From the NCBI RefSeq assembly GCF_001421565.1, contig NZ_LMKQ01000001.1:1797651-1861650 (forward strand): a DNA stretch of 64,000 bases. The letters are read 5' to 3'. Positions 8,046 through 15,834 of this stretch are shown here, in pieces (position 1 is the first letter of the stretch; each line of letters opens with the position of its first letter). The translations under genes and the position numbers were made by a program. The DNA comes from Agromyces sp. Leaf222. GTDB lineage: Bacteria > Actinomycetota > Actinomycetes > Actinomycetales > Microbacteriaceae. Below the pieces are notes generated by a model. That model worked only from the letters and a program-made list of their open reading frames with translations. It ran no database searches and was not told the DNA's origin.

Positions 8046-9161
8046 ATGACGATCAACCTCCCGCTCCAGGCTCCGTCTCCCGCAGGGCTCATCTGGCAGA
8101 CCGTTCGCAACGAGCAGGCGAAGTCGCCTGAGGCGCGCGCCGAGATCCTCGCCGACCCCGGCTTCGGCAACCACTTCACCGACCACATGGTCGATGTCTG
8201 CTGGTCCGAGAAGGGCGGCTGGCACCGTCCGCGGGTCACGCCCTACGGCCCGATCTCGCTCGACCCGGCCGCCGCGGTGCTGCACTACGCGCAGGAGGTC
8301 TTCGAGGGCATGAAGGCCTACCGTCACGCCGACGGCTCGATCCGCACGTTCCGCCCCTACGAGAACGCGGCGCGCATGCAGCGCTCGGCGAGGCGCCTCG
8401 CGTTGCCCGAGCTGCCGAGCGAGATCTTCATCGAGTCGCTGAAGAAGCTCATCGCCGTCGACGCCGAATGGGTGCCCGGCGCCCCCGAGACGAGCCTGTA
8501 CCTCCGCCCGTTCATGTTCGCGAAAGAGGCGTTCCTCGGCGTGCGGCCGGCGAAGAAGGTCGCGTACTACGTGATCGCGAGCCCCGCGGCCGCGTACTTC
8601 CCCGGCGGCGTCGCCCCCGTGAACATCTGGCTGTCGACCACCTACGCCCGTGCGGGCAAGGGCGGCACCGGGGCGGCGAAGACCGGCGGCAACTACGCGT
8701 CCAGCCTGCTGCCGCAGGCCGAGGCCTACGAGAAGGGCTGCCAGCAGGTCGCGTTCCTCGACGACGAGGGCAACCTCGAAGAGCTCGGCGGCATGAACGT
8801 CGTGATCGTCAAGCGCGACGGCACGCTCATCACGCCCGAGTCCGACTCGATCCTCGAGGGCATCACGCGCGACTCGATCCTGCAGCTCGCGGCCGATCGC
8901 GGCCACGTGGTCGAGCGGCGCCACGTGTCGATCGGCGAATGGCGCGCCGGCGTCGAGTCCGGCGAGATCGTCGGCGCGTTCGCCTGCGGCACGGCCGCGG
9001 TCGTCGTGCCGATCGGCCGCCTGCTGGCCGACGACTTCGAGATCGTGCACGCGCACGCCGAGGCATCCGACCTCGCCCTGTCGCTGCGCGAAGAGCTGAC
9101 CGACATCCAGTACGGGCGCCGCGAAGACCGCCACGGCTGGATGCTGCGCCTCGACGCGTGA
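8046..9161 (+). CDS. ilvE: Branched-chain amino acid aminotransferase
   Basis: A 371-residue PLP enzyme (fold type IV) performing the last step of Leu, Ile and Val synthesis. Family marks include EVFEGMKAYRH near residues 85-95 and the catalytic lysine (about K211) in AAKTGGNYASSLLPQ. EELGGMNVV and ITPESDSILEGITR are also characteristic. The start is ATG 8046 with GAAGGA seven bases upstream. It lies downstream of leuB and overlaps the acetyltransferase gene by GTGA (9158-9161). Confidence 0.97.
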   Translation: MTINLPLQAPSPAGLIWQTVRNEQAKSPEARAEILADPGFGNHFTDHMVDVCWSEKGGWHRPRVTPYGPISLDPAAAVLHYAQEVFEGMKAYRHADGSIRTFRPYENAARMQRSARRLALPELPSEIFIESLKKLIAVDAEWVPGAPETSLYLRPFMFAKEAFLGVRPAKKVAYYVIASPAAAYFPGGVAPVNIWLSTTYARAGKGGTGAAKTGGNYASSLLPQAEAYEKGCQQVAFLDDEGNLEELGGMNVVIVKRDGTLITPESDSILEGITRDSILQLAADRGHVVERRHVSIGEWRAGVESGEIVGAFACGTAAVVVPIGRLLADDFEIVHAHAEASDLALSLREELTDIQYGRREDRHGWMLRLDA

Positions 9162-9619
9162 GCGACGCCGTCATCGACGACGTGACGGCCGGGTCCTGGC
9201 GGATCCGGCCGTTCGCCGTCGCGGACACCGAGCCGGTGGTCGCCCTCTGGCGCGCGGCCGGTCTCGTCGTGCCGTGGAACGACCCGTACCTCGACATCGA
9301 GCGCAAGCTCACCGTGCAGCCCGAGCTCTTCCTCGTGGGGGAGTCCGACGGCGTGCTCGTCGCGACCGCGATGATCGGCTACGACGGGCACCGCGGATGG
9401 GTGAACTACCTCGCGGTCGACGGATCCCGCCGCGGCGAGGGCCTCGGCGCTCGCCTCATGGCCGAGGCCGAGCGCCTGCTCGCCGAGCGCGGATGCCCGA
9501 AGCTCAACCTCCAGGTGCGCTCGACGAACGCCGGGGTCATCGCGTTCTACCGCAGCCTCGGATACCGGGTCGACGACGTCGCGAGCCTCGGCAAGCGGCT
9601 CATCCCCGACGCGCCGTAG
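9158..9619 (+). CDS. ypeA: GNAT acetyltransferase, YpeA type
   Basis: 153 residues. The GNAT acetyl-CoA loop is seen as RRGEGLGARL. The long conserved strings LWRAAGLVVPWNDPYLDIERK and GCPKLNLQVR, with a C-terminal YRVDDVASLGKRLI, match the YpeA family of E. coli and actinobacteria. The natural substrate is not established. It starts with a GTG overlapping the ilvE stop, so it is translationally coupled to ilvE. Confidence 0.88.
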   Translation: MSDAVIDDVTAGSWRIRPFAVADTEPVVALWRAAGLVVPWNDPYLDIERKLTVQPELFLVGESDGVLVATAMIGYDGHRGWVNYLAVDGSRRGEGLGARLMAEAERLLAERGCPKLNLQVRSTNAGVIAFYRSLGYRVDDVASLGKRLIPDAP

Positions 9620-9622
9620 GCT
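9617..9622 (+). promoter_or_regulatory. Putative -10 box (leaderless) for the 9629 gene
   Basis: TAGGCT, sharing its first three bases with the stop codon of the upstream acetyltransferase gene, ends 6 nt before ATG 9629. There is no ribosome site between them. Confidence 0.5.
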
Positions 9623-9628
9623 TGGGGC

Positions 9629-10399
9629 ATGAAGATCGCGCGCTTCTCGCATGGTGAGACCATCTCGTTCGGAATCGTCGACGAAGAGGAGCACGAGCTC
9701 GTCGTCCTCAAGTCCGACCCGATGTTCGCGGGCTACGAGCCGACGGGCGAGCGGGTGGCGCTGGCGGCCGCGACGCTGCTGGCACCCGTGATCCCGCGGT
9801 CGAAGATCGTGGCCGTCGGCAAGAACTACCGCGAGCACGCGGCCGAGATGGGCGGAGAGGCCCCGAGCGAGCCGTTGCTGTTCCTCAAGCCGAACACGTC
9901 GGTGATCGGACCGTCCGACGTCATCGTGCTGCCGCCGCAGAGCGAGCGCGTCGAGCACGAGGGCGAGGTCGCCGTCGTCATCGGCCGCATCGCGAAGAAC
10001 GTCGCAGAGGCCGACGCCGCGAGCGTCATCTTCGGCTACACGATCGCCAACGACGTGACGGCCCGCGACCTGCAGCAGCGCGACGGGCAGTGGGCTCGAG
10101 CCAAGGGCTTCGACACGTTCTGCCCGCTCGGCCCGGTGATCGACACCGAGCTCGACCTCGAGCACGGCACGATCGAGACGAGCGTGAACGGCGAGCGTCG
10201 CCAAGAGGGGCGCCTCGCCGACATGGTGCACTCGATCCCGGCGATCATCGCGTACGCGTCGAGCGTGTTCACGCTGCTTCCCGGCGACGTGATCCTCACC
10301 GGCACCCCCGCCGGCGTCGGTCCGATCGTCGACGGCGACACGGTCGAGGTCTCGGTCTCCGGGCTCGGCACGCTCTCGAACCGGGCGCGCCGGGCGTAG
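9629..10399 (+). CDS. Fumarylacetoacetate hydrolase (FAH) family protein
   Basis: 256 residues. It has the FAH-fold metal-binding core: [12 protein letters not shown] near 70-81, [11 protein letters not shown] near 110-120, [20 protein letters not shown] near 136-155, and the hallmark [16 protein letters not shown] near 216-231. Such proteins act on 2-oxo acids (acylpyruvate hydrolase, oxaloacetate decarboxylase or 2-hydroxyhepta-2,4-diene-dioate isomerase); the sequence does not decide which. Likely leaderless. It converges on the aminotransferase gene at 10452. Confidence 0.9.
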   Translation: MKIARFSHGETISFGIVDEEEHELVVLKSDPMFAGYEPTGERVALAAATLLAPVIPRSKIVAVGKNYREHAAEMGGEAPSEPLLFLKPNTSVIGPSDVIVLPPQSERVEHEGEVAVVIGRIAKNVAEADAASVIFGYTIANDVTARDLQQRDGQWARAKGFDTFCPLGPVIDTELDLEHGTIETSVNGERRQEGRLADMVHSIPAIIAYASSVFTLLPGDVILTGTPAGVGPIVDGDTVEVSVSGLGTLSNRARRA

Positions 10400-10451
10400 A
10401 TCCCGGCCTGCGGCGTCGGCCGACCCGGCCGGCCGGGCTCGACCTCGCGCT

Positions 10452-11510
10452 TCAGCGGTGCGAGGGAACCCGGGAGCCGCTCGGCCGCAGGGCGTCGGCC
10501 GCGAGCTCGACGTCCTCCTCGTCGTTCCAGAGGTGGAACGCGACGCGCGCTCGTCCGGCCCGCCCCGAGGCGGTGATGCCGGCGGCCGTGAGGGCGGCGA
10601 GGTCGCAACCGGTGGGGTCCTCCCACGTCACGATCGCGCTGTCGGATGCCGCGAGTCCGAGCCGTTCGCGGAACGCGTTCGCGAGGGCGAGGTCGTCGCG
10701 GCGCACGGCGTGCAGGTCGAGCGAGGCGGCGAATCCGAGTGCGGCCTCGGCTCCGGCCCAGGCGTGCCAGGCGGGGGAGACGTCGAAGCGCGTGGCATCG
10801 GGGGCGAGGTGCAGGCCCGGGCCGTAGCACGAGGTCCACGGGTCGGCACCCGAGTACCAGCCGGCCGTGAAGGGGGTGAGCTCGTCGACCGCGCGGTCCG
10901 AGAAGGCGGCGAAGGCGGCGCCGCGCGGGGCGCCGAGCCACTTGTAGGCGTGGCAGACGACGAGGTCGGCGTCGAGGTCGTCGGTCGGCATCCACCCGGT
11001 CGCCTGCGTCGTGTCGATGAGGGTGAGCGCGCCGGCGTCGCGCGCGGCCGCGGCGACGGACGCGGCATCCGCGAGCGCTCCCGTGGCCGACTGCACGAGC
11101 GACGCGGAGACGAGCCAGGTGTCTGGGCGGATCTCATCGGCGAGCGCGTCGAGCGGCACATGTCGCACGCGCAGGTCGGCGCGTGCGAGGAACGGCGCCA
11201 CGATCGACGAGAAGTCGCCGTCGACGCAGAGCACCTCGGCGCCGGAGGGTGCGGATGCCGCGACGAGACCGGTGAACACCGACACCTGGGATCCGGTGGC
11301 GACCTGCTGCGGCTGCGCGCCGAGCAGGGTCGCCGCGTGTCCGCGTGCGCGCTCGAGCGCCGCGGAGTAGTCGCCGGCCGACGCGGTTCCGGCGGCCCAC
11401 GCCTCGAGGTCGCGCAGCACGGCGGCGCGCGTCACGTCGGCGGGCAGGCCGAGGGTGCAGGCGGCGAGGTAGCCGCGGCCGGCGAGGTAGCGCGATCGTT
11501 CGTGGTGCAT
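10452..11510 (-). CDS. Class V aminotransferase (PLP fold type I)
   Basis: 352 residues. The PLP-anchoring lysine is in CHAYKWLGAPRG (about K190), preceded by LIDTTQATGW, with the Asp that contacts the PLP ring nitrogen. The arrangement resembles kynureninase, isopenicillin-N epimerase and cysteine desulfurase relatives. The substrate is unknown. I start at ATG 11510 (MHHERSRYLAGRGYL); an upstream in-frame ATG at 11543 lies beyond the putative operator. It is divergent from a LysR-type regulator with an 81-bp spacer, so that regulator probably controls it. Confidence 0.88.
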   Translation of the reverse strand: MHHERSRYLAGRGYLAACTLGLPADVTRAAVLRDLEAWAAGTASAGDYSAALERARGHAATLLGAQPQQVATGSQVSVFTGLVAASAPSGAEVLCVDGDFSSIVAPFLARADLRVRHVPLDALADEIRPDTWLVSASLVQSATGALADAASVAAAARDAGALTLIDTTQATGWMPTDDLDADLVVCHAYKWLGAPRGAAFAAFSDRAVDELTPFTAGWYSGADPWTSCYGPGLHLAPDATRFDVSPAWHAWAGAEAALGFAASLDLHAVRRDDLALANAFRERLGLAASDSAIVTWEDPTGCDLAALTAAGITASGRAGRARVAFHLWNDEEDVELAADALRPSGSRVPSHR

Positions 11511-11537
11511 GGTTCCAGCCTCGACCCGAACAACCCA

Positions 11538-11551
11538 TTGCACAACGGCAA
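11538..11551. promoter_or_regulatory. Putative LysR-type binding site
   Basis: TTGC-N6-GCAA is a short inverted repeat in the divergent spacer between the aminotransferase and lysR-type genes. LysR regulators usually bind imperfect dyads of about this size upstream of the gene they control. Confidence 0.45.
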
Positions 11552-11579
11552 CTGATCAATCGAAGACATGCTGCCGCGT

Positions 11580-11585
11580 TATGAT
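11580..11585 (+). promoter_or_regulatory. Putative -10 box (leaderless) of the lysR-type gene
   Basis: TATGAT ends 6 nt before ATG 11592. This placement argues for the MTDDTS start rather than ATG 11568, which would lie upstream of the box. Confidence 0.55.
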
Positions 11586-11591
11586 TCCTCC

Positions 11592-12554
11592 ATGACGGAC
11601 GACACCTCGATCGAAGACCTGGCCGGGGCCATCGACCTGCAGACCGTGCGCGTCGTCGGGCGCATCGCCGAGCTCGGCTCCCTCACGGCCGCCGCCGCGT
11701 CCCTCGGCTACAGTCAGCCCGCCGTCAGCCAGCAGGTGCGTCGCTTCGAGCAGCGCACGGGCATCGCGCTCGTCGAACGCGCGGGCCGCGGCATCCGCCT
11801 CACCCAGTCGGGCCGGGTGCTCGCCAGGCATGCGAACGCGGTCGCGACCGCGCTCGAGGCGGCCGCGGGCGAGCTCGCCGAGATCCGCGGGCTGCGGGCA
11901 GGGCGGGTGCGCCTGGCCGCGTTCCCGTCGGCGTCGGCCACGCTCGTGCCCAGGCTCATCGCGGGCCTCGCGGCGCGGCATCCGGGCGTCACGGTCACCT
12001 ACGTCGAGGCCGAACCGCCCGAGGCCGTCGCGGCGGTCCGCGCCGACCGCGCCGACCTGGCCATCACGTTCAGCTATCCGGGCGACCGCCACGACCCGCA
12101 CACCGAGAGCGCACGCGGACTCGACGTCCGGTCGATCGGCGTCGAGCCCATGCGACTCGTGCTGCCCGAGGCGCACCCGGCCGCGGCATCCGAGATCGTC
12201 GACCTGGCGCAGCTCGCAGACGAGGCCTGGATCGCCGGGTGCCCGCGCTGCCGCGGCCACCTGCTCGAACTCACGACGAAGGCCGGATTCCGACCCCGAA
12301 TCGGCTTCGAGACCGACAACTTCGTCGCCGTGGAGTCGATGGTCGCGCAGGGCCTCGGCGTCGCGCTGCTGCCCGAGCTGGCGCTGGCGGCCTCGCCGAG
12401 GCATCCGGGCGTCGTGACCCGCTCGACCGCCGGAGCCGACGTGCGCTCGCTGCACCTCGTGACGGCGCGCGGGGGAGCGCGGGTGCCCGCCGTCGCGGCG
12501 GCGATCGCCGTGCTCGAGACGCTCGCGCCGAACGCGCATCCGCCGCGCCGGTGA
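11592..12554 (+). CDS. LysR-family transcriptional regulator
   Basis: 320 residues. The winged HTH is at about 20-70 (SLTAAAASLGYSQPAVSQQ), followed by the two-lobed periplasmic-binding-protein-like effector domain. It is divergent from the class V aminotransferase gene with a dyad in between, so that gene is the probable target; this is inferred from layout. gltX follows 27 bp downstream but has its own -10 box. The effector domain contains a CPRC pair near residue 218, which could be structural. Confidence 0.92.
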   Translation: MTDDTSIEDLAGAIDLQTVRVVGRIAELGSLTAAAASLGYSQPAVSQQVRRFEQRTGIALVERAGRGIRLTQSGRVLARHANAVATALEAAAGELAEIRGLRAGRVRLAAFPSASATLVPRLIAGLAARHPGVTVTYVEAEPPEAVAAVRADRADLAITFSYPGDRHDPHTESARGLDVRSIGVEPMRLVLPEAHPAAASEIVDLAQLADEAWIAGCPRCRGHLLELTTKAGFRPRIGFETDNFVAVESMVAQGLGVALLPELALAASPRHPGVVTRSTAGADVRSLHLVTARGGARVPAVAAAIAVLETLAPNAHPPRR

Positions 12555-12568
12555 CGACGCGCGCTCGG

Positions 12569-12574
12569 TACGAT
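12569..12574 (+). promoter_or_regulatory. Putative -10 box (leaderless) of gltX
   Basis: TACGAT ends 7 nt before ATG 12582, with no ribosome site in between. Confidence 0.5.
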
Positions 12575-12581
12575 TGACGGG

Positions 12582-14096
12582 ATGTCTGAGACAACCCACC
12601 CCACGACCACCGCCACCGGCAGCGACGTCCGCGTGCGCTTCTGCCCGTCGCCCACCGGCACGCCGCACGTCGGCCTCGTTCGCACCGCCCTGTTCAACTG
12701 GGCGTACGCGCGCCACACGGGCGGCACGTTCGTGTTCCGCATCGAGGACACCGACGCCGCTCGCGACAGCGAGGAGAGCTTCGACCAGATCATCGACGCG
12801 CTCACCTGGCTCGGCCTCGACTGGGACGAGGGCGTCAACAAGGGCGGCCCCAGCGAGCCCTACCGCCAGTCGCAGCGCAGCGACATCTACCAGGACGTCA
12901 TCGCCCGGCTGAAGGCCGCCGGCCACCTCTATGAGTCGTTCTCGACGGCCGAGGAGATCGACGCGCGCAACCTGGCGAACGGTCGCCCGAAGCAGCTCGG
13001 CTACGACAACTTCGACCGTGACCTCACCGACGAGCAGAAGGCGGCCTTCCGCGCCGAGGGCCGCGAGCCCGCGTTGCGCCTGCGCGTGCCCGAGACCGAC
13101 CTCGGCTTCGACGACCTCGTGCGCGGCCGCATCGACTTCCCGGTGGGCTCCACGATCGACTTCGTGCTCGTGCGCCCGAACGGTGCGCCGCTGTACACGC
13201 TCGTGAACCCGGTCGACGACGCGCTCATGGGCATCACGCACGTGCTCCGCGGTGAAGACATCCTGAGCTCCACGCCGCGCCAGATCGCGCTGTACCACGC
13301 GCTCATCGACATCGGCGTGACCACCTTCGTGCCGCGCTTCGGCCACCTGCCCTACGTCATGGGCGACGGCAACAAGAAGCTCTCGAAGCGCGACCCGGAG
13401 TCGAACCTCTTCCACCACCGTGATCGCGGCTTCATCCCCGAGGGCCTGGTCAACTACCTCGCCCTGCTCGGCTGGGGCTTCTCGGCCGATCGCGACGTGT
13501 TCAGCCGCGACGAGTTCGTCGCCGCGTTCGACGTCGCGAACGTGAACCCCAACCCGGCGCGCTTCGACCAGAAGAAGGCCGAGTCGATCAACGGCGACCA
13601 CATCAGGCTGCTCGAGACCGCCGACTTCGCGGCGCGCACCGTTCCGTACCTCGAGGCGGCCGGCGTGCTCACCGCCCCGCTCTCGCCCGCTCAGGCCGCG
13701 ATCCTGGCCGAGGCCGCGCCGCTCGTGCAGGAGCGCATCGCCCTGCTCGGCGAGGCGCCCGGCATGCTGGGCTTCCTCTTCACCGATGCCGCGGGACTCA
13801 CGATCGACGACGACGCCCTGAAGGGGCTGCCCGCCGATGCCGCAGCGGTGCTCGCCGCCTCCCGCGAGGCGCTCGACCGCCTGCCGGCCGAGGAGTGGAC
13901 GCACGGGTCGATCGAAGAGGCCCTGCGCGGTGCGCTCATCGACGGGCTCGGGCTCAAGCCGCGCGTCGCGTTCGGCCCGGTGCGCACGGCGATCTCGGGT
14001 CGACGCATCTCGCCGCCGCTCTTCGAGTCGATGCAGATCCTCGGCAAGATCGACTCGCTCGCGCGGCTCGACGGGTTGGCCGCGAAGCTCGGCTGA
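12582..14096 (+). CDS. gltX: Glutamyl-tRNA synthetase
   Basis: A 504-residue class I aminoacyl-tRNA synthetase. The HIGH signature is HVGL (near 29-32, within [10 protein letters not shown]) and the KMSKS signature is KLSKR (about 266-270). In actinobacteria lacking GlnRS, GltX is non-discriminating and also charges tRNA-Gln for later amidation by GatCAB. The gene for tRNA-Gln lies 174 bp downstream, which suits that role. The first 15 residues are a polar extension. A perfect 12-bp hairpin follows the stop. Confidence 0.98.
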   Translation: MSETTHPTTTATGSDVRVRFCPSPTGTPHVGLVRTALFNWAYARHTGGTFVFRIEDTDAARDSEESFDQIIDALTWLGLDWDEGVNKGGPSEPYRQSQRSDIYQDVIARLKAAGHLYESFSTAEEIDARNLANGRPKQLGYDNFDRDLTDEQKAAFRAEGREPALRLRVPETDLGFDDLVRGRIDFPVGSTIDFVLVRPNGAPLYTLVNPVDDALMGITHVLRGEDILSSTPRQIALYHALIDIGVTTFVPRFGHLPYVMGDGNKKLSKRDPESNLFHHRDRGFIPEGLVNYLALLGWGFSADRDVFSRDEFVAAFDVANVNPNPARFDQKKAESINGDHIRLLETADFAARTVPYLEAAGVLTAPLSPAQAAILAEAAPLVQERIALLGEAPGMLGFLFTDAAGLTIDDDALKGLPADAAAVLAASREALDRLPAEEWTHGSIEEALRGALIDGLGLKPRVAFGPVRTAISGRRISPPLFESMQILGKIDSLARLDGLAAKLG

Positions 14097-14108
14097 GTGC
14101 CTCGGCGA

Positions 14109-14139
14109 CGGATGCCGCGGCGCCCGCCCGCGGCATCCG
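14109..14139 (+). terminator. Hairpin terminator after gltX
   Basis: Arms CGGATGCCGCGG (14109-14120) and CCGCGGCATCCG (14128-14139) pair perfectly over 12 bp with a 7-nt loop and no T-tract. It is made of two inverted copies of the over-represented GGATGCCGCG word. Confidence 0.65.
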
Positions 14140-14207
14140 TCACCGCACTCCCGACCGGCGGTTCCGCCGCCTCCGGGCACGGCCGGCGATGGCGAGGCCG
14201 TCTCAGT

Positions 14208-14236
14208 TTGGAGGCAGCCGATCCATAGGCTAAAGT
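14208..14236 (+). promoter_or_regulatory. Putative promoter of tRNA-Gln
   Basis: A TTGGAG -35 (14208-14213, within TTTGGAGG) and TAAAGT -10 (14231-14236) are separated by 17 bp. The same TTTGGAGG block occurs before the tRNA-Glu genes. Confidence 0.45.
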
Positions 14237-14270
14237 CGTATCTCGGCGCGGAACACGGTTTCGAGGCCAT

Positions 14271-14342
14271 TGGGGTATGGTGTAATTGGCAACACGGCGG
14301 TTTCTGGTTCCGTTGTTCTTGGTTCGAGTCCAGGTACCCCAG
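14271..14342 (+). tRNA. tRNA-Gln (anticodon CTG)
   Basis: A cloverleaf can be drawn: acceptor TGGGGTA/TACCCCA, D stem GTGT/ACAC, anticodon loop TTCTGGT with CTG at 34-36, and T loop TTCGAGTC. The 72-nt gene does not encode CCA. Position 31/39 is a T-T mismatch, as seen in other actinobacterial tRNA-Gln. It lies directly downstream of gltX. Confidence 0.95.
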
Positions 14343-14347
14343 CAGTG

Positions 14348-14374
14348 AAAAACCCCCGGTTCGCCGGGGGTTTT
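14348..14374 (+). terminator. Rho-independent terminator after tRNA-Gln
   Basis: CCCCCGG-TTCG-CCGGGGG is flanked by an A-run and followed by TTTT. A UUCG-capped 7-bp GC stem with T-tract immediately after the tRNA is a classical intrinsic terminator, unusual here because most other hairpins lack T-tracts. Confidence 0.92.
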
Positions 14375-14427
14375 CGCGTTTCCGGGCGAACTTCGCCGAG
14401 CGTGTTCGCGACGGACTCCATCCGTTG

Positions 14428-14459
14428 TTACCAAAGGATATTCGAATATCCTTTGGTAA
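14428..14459. promoter_or_regulatory. Perfect 32-bp palindrome over the fic promoter
   Basis: The half-site TTACCAAAGGATATTC is followed immediately by its exact reverse complement, giving 32 bp of perfect two-fold symmetry with no spacer. It spans the -35 to -10 region of the Fic gene and ends three bases into the TAAGGT box. It is AT-rich compared with its surroundings. A likely ligand is the HTH domain at the C-terminus of the Fic protein itself (autoregulation), or an unlinked dimeric repressor. Confidence 0.8.
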
Positions 14460-14462
14460 GGT
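14457..14462 (+). promoter_or_regulatory. Putative -10 box (leaderless) of the fic gene
   Basis: TAAGGT ends 6 nt before ATG 14469, and its first three bases are the last three of the 32-bp palindrome. Confidence 0.5.
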
Positions 14463-14468
14463 CGACGA

Positions 14469-15671
14469 ATGGGCGATGATCGCACGATCGGCGGCTGGCC
14501 GCCCGTCGAGTTCGAGGACCGGCCATGGGAGCACGACCCAGAGGTCGCGGCCTCACGCCGCGCCCTGCGGCAGGCCCGCGGGCCGTATGCCGCCGCGGTG
14601 CCGCCGAGCATCGCGTCCGCGGTGCCCACGGTGTCGCCCGAGGTCGCCGCACTGGCCGACGACGCCACCGCCGAACTGGCGCGCTTCGACGCCGAGGTCG
14701 GCATGATCGCCGCGCCCTTCACGTCGATCCTGCTGCGCTCGGAATCCGCGTCGAGCTCGGAGGTCGAGCACCTCACCGCGAGCGCGAAGCAGGTCGGCCT
14801 GGCCGAGCTCGGTGCCGCGGCCTCGGTGAACGCACGCCTCGTGGTCGCGAACGTGCGGGCCATGCAGGCCGCCCTCGACCTCTCGGACCGGCTCGACGAG
14901 CCGGCGGTCATCGCGATGCACGACGCGCTGCTCCGCGACACGGCCCCGCAGTTCGTCGGAGGCTGGCGCGATCAGCAGGTGTGGATCGGCGGGGGAGCGG
15001 TCTCGCCGCACGCGGCGACCTTCGTGCCGCCGCACCACGAGCGTGTTCCGGGCCTCATGCGCGACCTCGTCGCCTTCGCCGAGCGCACCGACGTTCCCGT
15101 GCTCGTGCAGGCGGCCATCGCGCACGCCCAGTTCGAGACCGTCCACCCGTTCCCCGACGGCAACGGCCGCACGGGCCGGGCGCTGCTGCAGGGCATGCTC
15201 CGTCACGGGCGCATCACGCGCAACGTCACGGTGCCCGTCTCGGCCGGGCTCCTGCGCGACCCCGAGGGGTACTTCACGGCGCTCGGCGAGTACCGGGCCG
15301 GCCGCATCGACCCGATCGTCGCCGTGGTCGCCGACGCCTCGTTCGCGGCGGTGACGAACGGACGCACGCTGGTCGGCGACATCCGCTCCGCCGGCGAACG
15401 ATGGAACGGCGCCGTCCGCGCTCGCGTCGACTCGTCGGTGCACCGCCTGATCTCGTTCCTGCAGAGCCAGCCGGTCGTCAATGCGAAGACCGTCGCCGCG
15501 GCGCTCGAGGTCACCGAGGTCACGGCGCAGAACGGCATCGATCGGCTGGTCGAGGTCGGCATCTTGAGCAGGGCGACCGGCGGTGAACGCAACCGGATCT
15601 GGCACGCGACCGAGATCGTCGAGGCGCTCGATCGCTTCGCGGAGCGGGCGCGTCGGGGGCGCCTCGGATGA
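14469..15671 (+). CDS. fic: Fic-domain protein (predicted AMPylase) with C-terminal HTH
   Basis: 400 residues in three parts. An N-terminal Fic_N-like segment carries GPYAAAVPPSIAS near 37-49. The Fic core has the complete catalytic motif HPFPDGNGRTGR at 226-237 (His, acidic residue, Asn and both Arg present), so transfer of AMP from ATP to a target hydroxyl is predicted. A C-terminal winged HTH (about 335-375) holds AAALEVTEVTAQNGIDRLVE. An S-x-x-x-E inhibitory-helix-like stretch, SSEVEH near 96-101, lies before the core; it has His where Gly or Asn is usual. No antitoxin gene sits beside it. A perfect palindrome covers its promoter, suggesting autorepression. Targets are unknown. Confidence 0.92.
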   Translation: MGDDRTIGGWPPVEFEDRPWEHDPEVAASRRALRQARGPYAAAVPPSIASAVPTVSPEVAALADDATAELARFDAEVGMIAAPFTSILLRSESASSSEVEHLTASAKQVGLAELGAAASVNARLVVANVRAMQAALDLSDRLDEPAVIAMHDALLRDTAPQFVGGWRDQQVWIGGGAVSPHAATFVPPHHERVPGLMRDLVAFAERTDVPVLVQAAIAHAQFETVHPFPDGNGRTGRALLQGMLRHGRITRNVTVPVSAGLLRDPEGYFTALGEYRAGRIDPIVAVVADASFAAVTNGRTLVGDIRSAGERWNGAVRARVDSSVHRLISFLQSQPVVNAKTVAAALEVTEVTAQNGIDRLVEVGILSRATGGERNRIWHATEIVEALDRFAERARRGRLG

Positions 15672-15834
15672 GGGGGCGCACGACGCGCCCGCCCGTCGAA
15701 GCGGTCGTCGAACGTCTCGCGGAGCCGCGTTGCGGCGCGCCGTCCGCCGGGTGCTGGACATGCACCTCGACGTGATGTTCCATTGACATGACCGAGGTCG
15801 TTCGCCCTGCCGAACGCAGAGGTCGGCACTGGGG

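Noticed and set aside
14109..14139. The GC palindrome after gltX as an attachment site beside tRNA-Gln
   Set aside because: It is a simple terminator-like hairpin; no integrase, direct-repeat partner or foreign composition is seen.
11556..14534. Minus-strand open frame of 992 codons opposite lysR-type gene and gltX
   Set aside because: It crosses a tRNA gene, a terminator and the 32-bp palindrome, so it cannot be a real gene.
15783..15788. TTGACA as a -35 box for the penicillin-binding protein gene
   Set aside because: A consensus hexamer, but no acceptable -10 lies 16-19 bp downstream.
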